Counted from the first letter of the stretch, positions 7,988-16,881 are shown. The stretch: 64,000 nucleotides of DNA from Streptomyces cavernicola (GCF_029968035.1 NZ_JASCIQ010000027.1:57178-121177); one strand, 5' to 3'. Program-made: numbers and translations. The notes: a model not told the origin generated them from the sequence alone.

Positions 7988-8779
7988 ATGGATCTGCAGC
8001 TGAACGGCAAGACCGCACTGGTCACGGGCGCAAGCCGCGGCATCGGGCTGGCCGTGGTCCGGGCCCTGACCGACGAGGGGGTCCGGGTCGTCGCGGCAGC
8101 GCGTACCCCCACCGCGGAACTGAAGGCGGCCGGCGCCCATCCGGTGGCGGTGGACCTGTCCGATCCCGCCGGGGCCGAGCGGCTTGTCGACCAGGCCGTG
8201 GCCGAGTTGGGCGGCATCGACATCCTGGTCAACAACGTCGGCGGCGGTGACGGGGGTGACGGCAGCCTGAGCGGCGGTTTCCTCGACGTGACGAACGCGC
8301 AGTGGGAACAAACGGTGGACCTGAACTTCTTCACGGCCGTCCGCGTCACACGCGCGGCCCTGCCCGCCCTCCTTGCGGTGCGCGGTGCGATCGTCAACGT
8401 GTCCTCCATCGGCGCACGCGTCCCGCACGGCGGACCCATCGCCTATACGACGGCCAAGGCCGCACTGACCGCGTTCGGCAAGGCCCTCGTCCACGAGTTC
8501 GGCCCGAGGGGAGTGCGGGTGAACACCGTCTCGCCGGGTCCGGTCCGCACGGACATGTGGGAGAGTCCGACCGGCTACGGCGCCGAGTTGGCCGCATCCA
8601 TGGGCATTCCGCAGGCCGACCTGCTCGCCGGTCTGCCGACGGCGATGGGCATGCTGATCGACCGACTCGTCGAACCGGACGAGGTCGCCGCGCTCGTCAC
8701 CTACCTCGCCTCACCGCTCGCCGCCGCGACCACCGGCGCGGACCACGTCATCGACGGCGGAGCGATCAAGACCGCCTGA
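7988..8779 (+). CDS. SDR family oxidoreductase
   Basis: A 263-residue classical short-chain dehydrogenase: TGASRGIG cofactor loop near residue 14, NNVGG at about 83, catalytic Ser in VSSIGA (about 140) and YTTAK (Tyr153, Lys157). The start ATG follows GGAGGGGAACC. The likely reaction is NAD(P)-dependent alcohol/ketone interconversion; substrate unknown. It is divergent from the TetR gene and probably under its control. It ends before a stem-loop shared with the convergent TIGR04222 gene. Confidence 0.92.
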   Translation: MDLQLNGKTALVTGASRGIGLAVVRALTDEGVRVVAAARTPTAELKAAGAHPVAVDLSDPAGAERLVDQAVAELGGIDILVNNVGGGDGGDGSLSGGFLDVTNAQWEQTVDLNFFTAVRVTRAALPALLAVRGAIVNVSSIGARVPHGGPIAYTTAKAALTAFGKALVHEFGPRGVRVNTVSPGPVRTDMWESPTGYGAELAASMGIPQADLLAGLPTAMGMLIDRLVEPDEVAALVTYLASPLAAATTGADHVIDGGAIKTA

Positions 8780-8811
8780 GCGGCGGCCTTTCTCGCCACG
8801 ACGGGGCAGGG

Positions 8812-8850
8812 GACTGACACAGCGAAGCGGGTGCCTCGGCACCGTCAGTC
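8812..8850. terminator. Bidirectional stem-loop between SDR and TIGR04222 gene
   Basis: An outer pair GACTGAC/GTCAGTC (8812-8818, 8844-8850) encloses a hairpin GGTGC-CTCG-GCACC (8830-8843). It lies between convergent genes and overlaps the stop codon of the minus-strand gene. No U-tract follows, as is common in Streptomyces. Confidence 0.5.
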
Positions 8851-9856
8851 AGGAACTGCTGCCGCAGCTGGAGCCGCCGGAGGACCCTCCGCACGACGAA
8901 CCGCCGCCCGAGAAGTCCCAGGACCACCCGCCTCCCGCCCCGCCGGACGAACCACCCCACGACGAACCACCCCACGACGAGCTGCCGCACGACGACCCAC
9001 CGCAGGACGAGCCGTCACCGCCGCCGCACCACGCCAGACCCGCGTCGCCGACCAACACAGCACTACCGGCAACGGCACCGGCACCAGCGCCCGCACCCGC
9101 GACCCGCATCCTGCCGGACACCTCCAACTGCTCGCGCATCAACGGGTCCGGCGCGCTCCCGGGGCCGAAGTACGCCACCAGGTGAGCCGGGTCGTTCCAG
9201 TCGGCCCGGCTGCGGAACCCGCGAAGCGCCCTCCTGCCCGCGCCGGTGCTGCGACCGCCGAACACCTCCAGATATCCCCGGCCCCCGAAGAACCCGGCCA
9301 GACAGGCAGGAAGCACCAACACGACGAACGGCAGCCCGAAACCGCCCCTGTCGGCCTGCGAGAACTGGACGAACGTCAGGACGACCGCCAGCGGGCCCGC
9401 CCCGAACGACAGCAGCATCTGCCACTCCGCCCAACGCCGCCGTGCCTCCTGCACGGCCGGCCGCATCAGGAGCCCGCGCTCGGCGAGCCCGTCCCCGAGC
9501 GTCTGCACGGCCGGGCTGCGCATCACACCGACCCGCACCCACTCCAGGGCGCTGCTCGGCGCCACGGCGTGCGCGTCGAGTACCGCCTGCTCCACCGGGT
9601 GGCGCGCCACCCCCCGCCCCACGCCGACCAGGCCTGGCCTGACGACCGTGATCAGGCCATCGGCATGCATGGCCGTCAGGACGGTGTCCGCGACCCGGCC
9701 GGGGCCGCCCGCGAGGAACGCCGCCTCCAACGGGTCGAGCAGACGCCCGGTGGCGGACGAGCCCGACGGACGAGCAGCCCTGAGCACCGGTACGAGCAAC
9801 CGGATGATCGAGCCGCCGATGACTACGTAATAGAGCAGCGCCAGAAAGATCACCAT
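8849..9856 (-). CDS. TIGR04222 domain-containing membrane protein
   Basis: A 335-residue protein beginning with a membrane segment (MVIFLALLYYVVIGGSIIRL), followed by a soluble region with repeated short helices and a central pair of membrane segments (about residues 150-190). It ends in a Gly/Ser/Cys/Trp-rich tail of about 85 residues (GGSSCGGSSCGSSSWGG-type), the pattern of TIGR04222 proteins common in Streptomyces. Function of the family is unknown; the Cys-rich tail may be surface-exposed or cross-linked. It is convergent with the SDR and lies downstream of gluD, but with 160 bp between them. Confidence 0.8.
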   Translation of the reverse strand: MVIFLALLYYVVIGGSIIRLLVPVLRAARPSGSSATGRLLDPLEAAFLAGGPGRVADTVLTAMHADGLITVVRPGLVGVGRGVARHPVEQAVLDAHAVAPSSALEWVRVGVMRSPAVQTLGDGLAERGLLMRPAVQEARRRWAEWQMLLSFGAGPLAVVLTFVQFSQADRGGFGLPFVVLVLPACLAGFFGGRGYLEVFGGRSTGAGRRALRGFRSRADWNDPAHLVAYFGPGSAPDPLMREQLEVSGRMRVAGAGAGAGAVAGSAVLVGDAGLAWCGGGDGSSCGGSSCGSSSWGGSSWGGSSGGAGGGWSWDFSGGGSSCGGSSGGSSCGSSS

Positions 9857-10016
9857 CGCCGACTCCCCTCCCCGTGACCGAGTCCGCCCGTACAGGCGTA
9901 GTGACCCATGCAGCCACTGCCGAATCCACCAACAGGGACGTTCAGAGGGCGATTTGAGGTTTCACCCCGAGCCGTGAGCCCTGAGCCGTGTGGTGACACA
10001 GCACTGCATCCGGCAG

Positions 10017-10955
10017 TCACTCACTGGACGCGCTGGTCCGGCCCCCTCCCCCGAGGTCGTCGCGGCTCACATGCTCGCCCGGTGTCGCCAGCTCGTCGAC
10101 CGCGTCCGCGCCGACCACCGCGCCGGTGGTTCTCTTCCCGCGCCTCAGCCGGCCTTCCAGCCAGCTCGCGAAGGACGTGAGTGCGAAGTTCAGTACGACG
10201 AAGACCACCGCGACCACGGTGAAGCTGGCGATGGTGTTCGCGCCGTAGTTCGCGCTCATCGGGCGGACCGACGCGAGGAGTTCGGAGAAGCCGAGCAGCG
10301 CGCCGCCGAGGGCCGTGTCCTTCACGATGACGACCAGCTGGCTGACGATCGCCGGGAGCATCGCGGTGACCGACTGCGGCAGCAGCACATGGCGCATGAC
10401 CTGGCTCTTGCGCATGCCGATCGCCTTGGCCGCGTCGCTCTGCCCACGGGGGAGGGACAGGATTCCGGCTCGTACGATCTCCGCGAGCACGGAGGCGTTG
10501 TAGAGGACGAGGCCGGTGACCACCGCGTACAGCGGCCGGCTGTCGGGGCTGATGTCGGTGAACTCGGAGTACGCCGCGTTCGCGAACAGCATCAGGATCA
10601 GCACCGGGATCGCGCGGAAGAACTCCACGACGAGACCGGCCGAACCCCGCACCCACCAGTGGTCGGAGAGCCGGGCGATACCGGCCACCGCCCCGAGCGG
10701 CAGCGCGATGGCCATGGCGAGGGACGCGGCGATGAGCGTGTTCTTCAGTCCGGGCAGGAGGTACGTGTACCAGGCGCGGGAGTCCGTGAAGAAGGGCCGC
10801 CACTTGACCCATTCCAGCTGGTTCTTGTCGGCGAGGCTCTGCAGCACCCACCAGATCAACGCGGCGAGCGCCACCACGAACACCACCGTGAGCAGCACGT
10901 TGCGCCGCTTGGCGCGCGGCCCCGGGACGTCGTACAGGACGGATTGCGAGCTCAT
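10017..10955 (-). CDS. gluD: Glutamate ABC transporter permease GluD
   Basis: A 312-residue membrane permease of the polar amino-acid (HisM) type, with an N-terminal membrane anchor, about five membrane segments and the EAA-like loop (AAKAIGMRKSQVMRHVLLPQ) that contacts the ATPase. The last 40 residues form a charged cytoplasmic tail. The ATG overlaps the TGA of gluC (10952-10955), so the two permeases are translationally coupled. It is the last gene of gluABCD. Substrate is inferred from operon order and similarity to actinobacterial glutamate uptake systems. Confidence 0.9.
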   Translation of the reverse strand: MSSQSVLYDVPGPRAKRRNVLLTVVFVVALAALIWWVLQSLADKNQLEWVKWRPFFTDSRAWYTYLLPGLKNTLIAASLAMAIALPLGAVAGIARLSDHWWVRGSAGLVVEFFRAIPVLILMLFANAAYSEFTDISPDSRPLYAVVTGLVLYNASVLAEIVRAGILSLPRGQSDAAKAIGMRKSQVMRHVLLPQSVTAMLPAIVSQLVVIVKDTALGGALLGFSELLASVRPMSANYGANTIASFTVVAVVFVVLNFALTSFASWLEGRLRRGKRTTGAVVGADAVDELATPGEHVSRDDLGGGGRTSASSE

Positions 10956-11617
10956 CGCCGCACCGACACCTTCTTGCTCACCCAGCCGAGGAACAGTCCG
11001 GTCGGGAGGGTGAGGCAGATGAATCCGAACGCGAAGATGACGGAGATCAGGATGAGTTGGGCCTCGTTCTCGATCATCACCCGCATCAGCGCCGCCGCCT
11101 CCGCGACGCCGATCGCGGCGGCCACGGTGGTGTTCTTGGTCAGCGCGATCAGCACGCTCGCCAGCGGCCCCACCACGGAACGGAACGCCTGGGGAAGGAC
11201 GATGAGCCGCAGCACCTGCGGGAAGTTCAGGCCGATCGCGCGCGCCGCCTCGGTCTGGCCGACGGGCACCGTGTTGATGCCGGAGCGGAGCGCCTCGCAG
11301 ACGAACGAGGAGGTGTAGGCGGTCAGTCCGAGCACGGCGAGCCGGAAGTTGATCGTCGTGAAGTCCTTGGCGCCGAGGGTGACGCCGAGCGTCTGGAACA
11401 GGCCGAGCGACGTGAAGACGATGACCACGGTGAGCGGGATGTTCCGGACGATGTTGACGTAGGCGGTGCCGAAGCCCCGCATCAGGGGCACGGGGCTGAC
11501 GCGCATGGCGGCCAGCACCGTTCCCCAGACGAGGGAGCCGATGGCCGAGTAGAGGGTGAGCTGCACGGTCACCCAGAAGGCGGCGAGGAGGTCGTAACCC
11601 TCGAGAAAGTCGAACAC
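10952..11617 (-). CDS. gluC: Glutamate ABC transporter permease GluC
   Basis: A 221-residue polar amino-acid permease with about five membrane segments and the conserved EAA loop (ARAIGLNFPQVLRLIVLPQA). It pairs with GluD to form the channel and takes substrate from the lipoprotein GluB. It lies 72 bp downstream of gluB, beyond a strong stem-loop that probably reduces permease expression relative to the binding protein. Confidence 0.93.
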   Translation of the reverse strand: MFDFLEGYDLLAAFWVTVQLTLYSAIGSLVWGTVLAAMRVSPVPLMRGFGTAYVNIVRNIPLTVVIVFTSLGLFQTLGVTLGAKDFTTINFRLAVLGLTAYTSSFVCEALRSGINTVPVGQTEAARAIGLNFPQVLRLIVLPQAFRSVVGPLASVLIALTKNTTVAAAIGVAEAAALMRVMIENEAQLILISVIFAFGFICLTLPTGLFLGWVSKKVSVRR

Positions 11618-11646
11618 GGTCGGCCTTCCGCGGAAGAGAAGGGCGA

Positions 11647-11675
11647 GGCGCGCCGCTCACGAAAAGCGGCGCGCC
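11647..11675 (-). terminator. Intra-operon stem-loop after gluB
   Basis: An 11-bp perfect stem, GGCGCGCCGCT / AGCGGCGCGCC, with a 7-nt loop lies 14 bp past the gluB stop and 29 bp before gluC. Such hairpins between binding-protein and permease genes attenuate readthrough or protect the upstream mRNA from 3' decay. Confidence 0.75.
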
Positions 11676-11689
11676 GTGGTGCACCGGCG

Positions 11690-12529
11690 TCAGTTGACGA
11701 CGACGCCGATCTTCGGTGCGGGCTCGTTCTTGTAGTTGGCCGGGCCGAAGTTCTTCTCTACGGCCGCGTCCCAGGAGCCGTCCTTGACCATCTTCTGCAG
11801 GGCGGTGTTGATCTGGTCCTTGAGGTCGCTGCCCTTCTGGACGCCGATGCCGTAGTTCTCGTTGCTCAGCTTGAAGCCGCCGAGCTTGAACTTGCCCTTG
11901 AACTCGGGCTGCGCGGCATAGCCGGCGAGGATCGAGTCATCGGTGGTGAGGGCGTCGATGACCTTGTTCTCCAGACCCGTCAGGCACTCCGAGTAGCCGC
12001 CGTACTCCTGCAGTTGGGCCTTGGGCGCGATCTTGTCCTTGACGTTCTGCGCCGAGGTGGAGCCGGTGACCGAGCAGAGCTTCTTGTTGTTGAGGTCCTC
12101 GGGCTTCTTGATGGTGTCGTCGTCGGCCCGGATCAGGACGTCCTGGTGGGCGAGGAGGTAGGGGCCCGCGAAGTCGACCTTCTTCTCGCGCTCGGGGGTG
12201 ATCGAGTACGAGGCGGCGATGAAGTCGACGTCGCCGCGCTGGAGGAGCGTCTCGCGGTCGGCGCTCTTGGCTTCCTTCCACTCGATGTCGCCGGGATCGT
12301 GCCCGAGCTCCTTGGCGACGTACGTGGCCACGTCTACGTCGAAGCCCGTGTACTTGCCGTCGGGGGTCTTCAGGCCGACGCCGGGCTGGTCGAACTTGAT
12401 GCCGATGGTGATCTTCTCGTCGCCGGAGCTGGAGCTCGTGTTGTCGCTGTCGTCCGAGCCGCAGCCGACGGCGGTCAGAGAGAGCACGAGCGAGGCGGCG
12501 GCCGCGACGGTGACTTTGTGAAGCTTCAT
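11690..12529 (-). CDS. gluB: Glutamate-binding lipoprotein GluB
   Basis: A 279-residue substrate-binding protein of the SBP_bac_3 family. The signal peptide ends in a lipobox (TAVGC, Cys23), so it is lipid-anchored outside the membrane, followed by a Ser/Asp/Thr linker. The binding domain shows GFDVDVATYVAKELG and DFIAASYSITPEREKKVDFA, typical of amino-acid binding proteins. It is the second gene of gluABCD. Confidence 0.93.
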   Translation of the reverse strand: MKLHKVTVAAAASLVLSLTAVGCGSDDSDNTSSSSGDEKITIGIKFDQPGVGLKTPDGKYTGFDVDVATYVAKELGHDPGDIEWKEAKSADRETLLQRGDVDFIAASYSITPEREKKVDFAGPYLLAHQDVLIRADDDTIKKPEDLNNKKLCSVTGSTSAQNVKDKIAPKAQLQEYGGYSECLTGLENKVIDALTTDDSILAGYAAQPEFKGKFKLGGFKLSNENYGIGVQKGSDLKDQINTALQKMVKDGSWDAAVEKNFGPANYKNEPAPKIGVVVN

Positions 12530-12561
12530 GGTGATCGTTCCTAGTGCTCAAGGCCCCCGGG

Positions 12562-13350
12562 TCAGTGGTGCAGGATTTTCGAGAGAAAGTCTTTGGCCCG
12601 CTCGCTGCTCGGATTGCTGAAGAACCGGGCGGGCGTCGTCTCTTCCACGATGCGGCCGTCCGCCATGAACACCACGCGGTTGGCGGCCGAACGGGCGAAT
12701 CCCATTTCGTGGGTGACGACCACCATGGTCATTCCGTCATGGGCGAGCTGCCGCATCACTTCGAGCACTTCGTTGATCATCTCGGGGTCGAGCGCGGAGG
12801 TCGGCTCGTCGAAGAGCATGATCTTCGGGTCCATGGCGAGGGCGCGGGCGATCGCGACGCGCTGCTGCTGGCCGCCGGAGAGCTGCGCCGGGTATTTCTC
12901 CGCCTGGGAGGCGACACCCACCCGGTCGAGAAGGCTGCGGGCTCTCTCCTCCGCCTCCTTCTTCTCCTTCTTGCGGACTCTGACCTGGCCGAGGGTCACG
13001 TTGTGCAGCACGGATTTGTGCGCGAAGAGGTTGAAGGACTGGAAGACCATTCCGACGTCGGCGCGCAGGGCGGCGAGCTCGCGTCCTTCGGCGGGAAGGG
13101 GCTTTCCGTCGATGACGATCTCACCGGAATCGATGGTCTCCAGGCGGTTGATGGCGCGGCACAGCGTGGACTTCCCGCCCCCGGACGGCCCGATGACGAC
13201 GACGACTTCGCCCCGGGCGATGGTCAGGTCGATGTTCTGGAGGACATGGAGCTCGCCGAAGTGTTTGTTGACGTTGCTCAGCACGACGAGATCGTCTGCA
13301 GCCGGGGATGGGTTTTCCTTGATCACGGCAACTCCGCTCATTGATTTCAT
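12562..13350 (-). CDS. gluA: Glutamate ABC transporter ATP-binding protein GluA
   Basis: A 262-residue ABC ATPase with Walker A GPSGGGKST, signature LSGGQQQR, Walker B IMLFDEPTSALD and the switch His in VVVTHEMGFAR, all characteristic of polar amino-acid transporters. The ATG at 13348-13350 follows GGAAG; a second ATG three codons later is possible. A longer open frame to 13524 lacks a good start signal. First gene of gluABCD; it shares a 142-bp divergent promoter region with the DUF6480 gene. Confidence 0.94.
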   Translation of the reverse strand: MKSMSGVAVIKENPSPAADDLVVLSNVNKHFGELHVLQNIDLTIARGEVVVVIGPSGGGKSTLCRAINRLETIDSGEIVIDGKPLPAEGRELAALRADVGMVFQSFNLFAHKSVLHNVTLGQVRVRKKEKKEAEERARSLLDRVGVASQAEKYPAQLSGGQQQRVAIARALAMDPKIMLFDEPTSALDPEMINEVLEVMRQLAHDGMTMVVVTHEMGFARSAANRVVFMADGRIVEETTPARFFSNPSSERAKDFLSKILHH

Positions 13351-13492
13351 CGTCCGACTTCCAAAAGAAAGCCGCACGCCGAGAGCGTGTACGAACACGG
13401 ATGACTGCGGTCGGCCGAGAGCGTCTCTCCGCTCGTGGGATTCCGTCTCGGTGGGTACTCGGCAGGCAGGAGCCGTGAGAGGAGAGTGCGTC

Positions 13493-13720
13493 ATGAACGG
13501 GCCTGACTCCGAACCTGATCGCATTCAAGGGCGCGATGCGGGCGGCACAGTTCCCCCTGGTGAGACCCCACCGGGCGAGGCGGGCACCTCCGCAGGAATT
13601 TCGTATCCGCAGCCGGAGCTGCGCAGGGGTTGGGGGCCCTTGCCGATCGTCCTGATCATCGTGGTGACGCTGCTGTTCGCGGTCGGCCTGATCGCCATGG
13701 CGGTGTCGCTGCTCGCCTGA
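13493..13720 (+). CDS. Small membrane protein, DUF6480 type
   Basis: A 75-residue protein: an acidic, Pro/Gly-rich N-terminus containing GGTVPPGETPPGEAGTS, then RRGWGPLPIVLIIVVTLLFA forming one C-terminal membrane helix. This layout matches the small Streptomyces DUF6480 family; function unknown. AGAGGAGAG precedes the ATG. A GGGTAC box, as in sigma-B type -10 elements, lies at 13453-13458, but the -35 is poor. Confidence 0.8.
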   Translation: MNGPDSEPDRIQGRDAGGTVPPGETPPGEAGTSAGISYPQPELRRGWGPLPIVLIIVVTLLFAVGLIAMAVSLLA

Positions 13721-13738
13721 TCCGACACCCGGACGCTT

Positions 13739-14911
13739 TCACTTACGGGCGTCAAGGACGGCCGCGAGGCCCTCTTGCAGGTCCTTGACGAAATACTCGG
13801 GAACCTCAAGGGACGGGAAATGTCCCCCTGTTTCGGGCGACCGCCATCGGACGATCTTTCGGTACCGCTCCTGCGCCCAGGGGCGCGGGCACTTCTCGAT
13901 GTCGCGGGGGTACATGGTGATCGCCGCCGGGACGTCGACCCGAAGTTCCGGGTCGAGGGAGTTGTGGCTCTCGTAATAGATACGGGCCGCCGATGCGCCG
14001 GTCCGTGTCAGCCAGTACAGGGTGACGTCGTCGAGAATCCGGTCTCTGGAAATCCGCTCGAACGGGCTGTCCTCGGTGTCCGACCACTCGGCGAACTTGT
14101 CGAGGATCCAGGCGAGCAGGCCGACCGGTGAGTCGACGAGCGAGTAGCCGATGGTCTGCGGCCGGGTCGCCTGCTGCTTCGCGTAGGCCGCGCGGTGACG
14201 CCAGAAGTCGCGGGTTTCTTCGGTCCATTTGCGCTCGGCCGCCGTCAGCCCGTCCGTCGGCAACCCGGGCGGGGCCTCCGCGAAGAGTGTGTGCACGCCG
14301 AGAACGTGCTCCGGGAATCTGCCGCCGAGAACCGTGGTGATATTGCCGCCCCAGTCGCCGCCGTGGGCCGCGAATTCGCTGTAGCCGAGCCGCCCCATCA
14401 GTTCCACCCAGGCGGCGGCGATTTTTTCAGTTCCCCAGCCGGTGGTGGTCGGCTTGTCGCTGTAGCCGAAGCCGGGCAGCGACGGGGCCACGACATGGAA
14501 CGCCGGGCTGTCCGCGGCTTTCGGATCGGCCAGCTCGTCCACCACGTCGACGAACTCGGCGACGCTGCCCGGCCAGCCGTGCGTCAGGATCAGCGGGGTG
14601 GCGTCCGCGCGCGCGGATCGGCGGTGCAGGAAGTGAATGCCCAGGCCGTCGACGGTCGTACGGAACTGGCCGATCGCCTTGAGGCGTTCCTCGAACGCCC
14701 GCCAGTCGTACCCGGTGCGCCAGTAGTCCACGACGTCGACGAGGTCGGCGAGCGGAACGCCCTGCCCCCATCGGCGCGGGCCGGGCTCCGCGCCATGGAC
14801 CGTCTCCGCCTCCGGCAGCCGCGCCGCGGCCAGTCTCGCGCGCAGATCGTCGAGGTCGGCGTCGGTGGCGTGGGCTTCAAACGCGTACACGTCGCTGCTG
14901 CGGCGGGGCAT
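13739..14911 (-). CDS. Epoxide hydrolase (EHN domain, alpha/beta fold)
   Basis: A 390-residue alpha/beta hydrolase. The N-terminal EHN domain (about residues 8-115) is followed by the HGWPGS oxyanion motif (111-116), the nucleophile Asp186 in HGGDWGG, and the C-terminal catalytic His in GGHFPSLEVPE. These are the hallmarks of microsomal-type epoxide hydrolases, which convert epoxides to diols. It is divergent from a CGNR zinc-finger regulator across a set of phased inverted repeats, so that regulator probably controls it. Confidence 0.92.
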   Translation of the reverse strand: MPRRSSDVYAFEAHATDADLDDLRARLAAARLPEAETVHGAEPGPRRWGQGVPLADLVDVVDYWRTGYDWRAFEERLKAIGQFRTTVDGLGIHFLHRRSARADATPLILTHGWPGSVAEFVDVVDELADPKAADSPAFHVVAPSLPGFGYSDKPTTTGWGTEKIAAAWVELMGRLGYSEFAAHGGDWGGNITTVLGGRFPEHVLGVHTLFAEAPPGLPTDGLTAAERKWTEETRDFWRHRAAYAKQQATRPQTIGYSLVDSPVGLLAWILDKFAEWSDTEDSPFERISRDRILDDVTLYWLTRTGASAARIYYESHNSLDPELRVDVPAAITMYPRDIEKCPRPWAQERYRKIVRWRSPETGGHFPSLEVPEYFVKDLQEGLAAVLDARK

Positions 14912-14932
14912 GGGACCTCCTGACCATCGCGG

Positions 14933-15012
14933 AACCGGCTACGACCCAACGCGAACCGGCAATGACGGTTCTAGCAGCCCTCGGAGCCACGCCGCAACCA
15001 GCTATGGTGGTT
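14933..15012. promoter_or_regulatory. Phased operator array between epoxide hydrolase and CGNR regulator
   Basis: Two inverted repeats share the same geometry: AACCG-N7-CGGTT at 14954-14970 and AACCA-N7-TGGTT at 14996-15012, start to start 42 bp. A further AACCG half-site begins at 14933, 21 bp before the first. The 21/42-bp spacing places all on one face of the helix. The downstream site ends 2 bp before the regulator start codon, as expected for autorepression. Confidence 0.65.
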
Positions 15013-15014
15013 CC

Positions 15015-15590
15015 ATGCGTTCCGGCTTTCCTGACTTCCGCCTCGGCACTGTGCTGGCGACCAGCTTCACGGGGACTCTTTCGGAGCGGCACGGCAACGC
15101 CGTGGAGCGCATTCCGACCCCGCAGCGGCTCATCGACTGGCTGGCGGTGTACGGCCTGGCCGTGGACTCCTGCACCCCGGCCCAGCTCGAACTCGCCCGT
15201 GAACTACGGGAGTCGATCCACGCCGCCGCGACGGCGGCCGCGCTCCAGGACCCGATTCCCGCGGCTGCAGTCCAGGTCATCAACGACCGCAGCGCCCAGG
15301 GTCGGGGCGCAGCGATCCTCACCGCCGAGGGCGGGCGGGAGTGGCGGCTCGGTTCGGCTTCCCGCCTGGAGGACGCCCTCGGCGTGATCGCCGCCGACGC
15401 GATCAGCGTCATCTCGGGCGAGCGAGACGGAAAGCTGGCCCTGTGCGCCTCGCCGACCTGTCAGGCGGCCTTCTTCGACACCAGTCGCAGCCGCACCCGC
15501 AGATGGTGCGACATGAACACCTGCGGGAACCGTCAGAAGAAGGCCCGCTTCAACGCCAACCAGCGCAAGGACCCCAGCTCAGCGGGGTGA
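15015..15590 (+). CDS. CGNR zinc-finger / ABATE-domain regulator
   Basis: A 191-residue protein with an N-terminal ABATE-like region (residues 1-125) and a C-terminal CGNR zinc finger: CASPTCQAAFFDTSRSRTRR followed by WCDMNTCGNRQKKARF, giving four Cys ligands and a basic DNA-binding helix. Such proteins are presumed stress-linked transcriptional regulators. The divergent epoxide hydrolase and the phased operator array upstream suggest a local repressor-target pair. The start at 15015 has no strong ribosome-binding site and may be leaderless. Confidence 0.88.
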   Translation: MRSGFPDFRLGTVLATSFTGTLSERHGNAVERIPTPQRLIDWLAVYGLAVDSCTPAQLELARELRESIHAAATAAALQDPIPAAAVQVINDRSAQGRGAAILTAEGGREWRLGSASRLEDALGVIAADAISVISGERDGKLALCASPTCQAAFFDTSRSRTRRWCDMNTCGNRQKKARFNANQRKDPSSAG

Positions 15591-15849
15591 GCGCCGGGCC
15601 GTGCCGGCGGGGTGGACTGTCAGTCCGTGCCCTTCTCACGAGGGCCCGCCAAGTCCGGTTTCTGGTCCTGGGACGGGGCGCGGCGGCGGTGCGGGTGGCC
15701 GGTGGCGTGGGTCAGGGCGGCTGCGGGGTGAAGGAGCAGCCGCACTCTGGGGTGGTCGAGGATCAGCATGCGCAGTGGCTTGGGGTGCATGGGCGTTTTC
15801 TGTCCGGCAGAGGGGTGCGGTGGGATGGGGGTGGGAAAGGTGAGGGTCG

Positions 15850-16641
15850 CTACGCGGCGTCCTGGAGGACCTCGTCGCGAAGCCGGTGGCAGCAGCGGCT
15901 GAGCAGACGCGAGACCTGCATCTGCGAGATCCCGAGCTGCTCTGCGATGCGGCTCTGGGTCATGTCCTTGAAGTACCGCATGTAGAGGATGGTCCGTTCC
16001 CGCTCGGGCAGGGCCCGGAGGCGGGGTTTGACCGCCTCGCGCTCCACTGCGGTGTCGAAGGCGGGGTCCGGCTCGCCGAGGGTGTCACCCAGGGCCGGAC
16101 CGTCCGTGAGACCGGGCGCCTCGGCGTCGAGGGACAGCGCGCTGAAACTCTCCAGCGCCTCCAGCCCCGTCCGTACGTCCTCCTCGCTGAGCTGGGCGTA
16201 CGCGGAGATCTCGCCGACGCTGGGCAGGTGGTCGGCGACGCTGCAGGACAGGTCCTGGCAGGCCGCCCGTACGCGGTTGCGCAGGTTCTGCACGCGGCGC
16301 GGCACATGCAGGTCCCACATGTGGTCCCGGAAGTGCCGCTTGAGCTCGCCGGTGACGGTGGGCACGGCGTAGCTCTCGAAGGCGTAGCCCCGGCCGGGGT
16401 CGTAGCGGTCCACCGCCTTGACCAGTCCGAGTGCTGCGACCTGGCAGAGGTCCTCACTGCTCTCCCCACGGTTGCGGAAACGTCCTGCGAGCCTTTCGGC
16501 CATCGGCAACCAGGCCTCGACGATCTCCTCGCGCAGCAGGTCGCGCGAGTGGCCCGGCGGCAGGGCGGCGAGCTTTCTGAACGCCTCACCGGTGTCGGGG
16601 GCGTCATCGTGCTGGTGGCGCTCGCTCGCTTGGGTGCGCAT
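15850..16641 (-). CDS. RNA polymerase sigma factor, SigB/SigF family (copy 1)
   Basis: A 263-residue group 3 sigma factor. Region 2 covers about residues 48-110 (DLCQVAALGLVKAVDRYDP, then ELKRHFRDHMWDLHVPRR), region 3 about 125-185, and region 4 ends in TQSRIAEQLGISQMQVSRLL. It fits the stress/development sigma factors of Streptomyces, which act on GNNT-N15-GGGTA-like promoters. No anti-sigma gene is adjacent. A close paralogue lies at 18102 on the other side of ku. Confidence 0.93.
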   Translation of the reverse strand: MRTQASERHQHDDAPDTGEAFRKLAALPPGHSRDLLREEIVEAWLPMAERLAGRFRNRGESSEDLCQVAALGLVKAVDRYDPGRGYAFESYAVPTVTGELKRHFRDHMWDLHVPRRVQNLRNRVRAACQDLSCSVADHLPSVGEISAYAQLSEEDVRTGLEALESFSALSLDAEAPGLTDGPALGDTLGEPDPAFDTAVEREAVKPRLRALPERERTILYMRYFKDMTQSRIAEQLGISQMQVSRLLSRCCHRLRDEVLQDAA

Positions 16642-16865
16642 GGCGGTCGCAACTCCCTCGAAGGGTCAGTGGGGAGCGCGATCTCGTGTCGGGCGGGGGT
16701 GTCCGCACGACGACCTGCGTCGCCGCTCCCACGGATGTGCCTCCGGTCCGAAACACGTCTTTCCTGTCTCATGCCTCACATTTCCGGCAGGCAAACGCCT
16801 GGGGGTGGTCGCCCTGGCGTGAGGGCCGGGTGGCATGCCGGCTCTGCGGTCGGTCCCGCGGGGCT

Positions 16866-16878
16866 CGGCCTTCGGCCG
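16866..16878 (-). terminator. Possible terminator hairpin after ku
   Basis: CGGCC-TTC-GGCCG immediately downstream of the ku stop codon forms a short GC stem with a tight loop. There is no U-tract. Support is moderate at best. Confidence 0.35.
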
Positions 16879-16881
16879 GGG

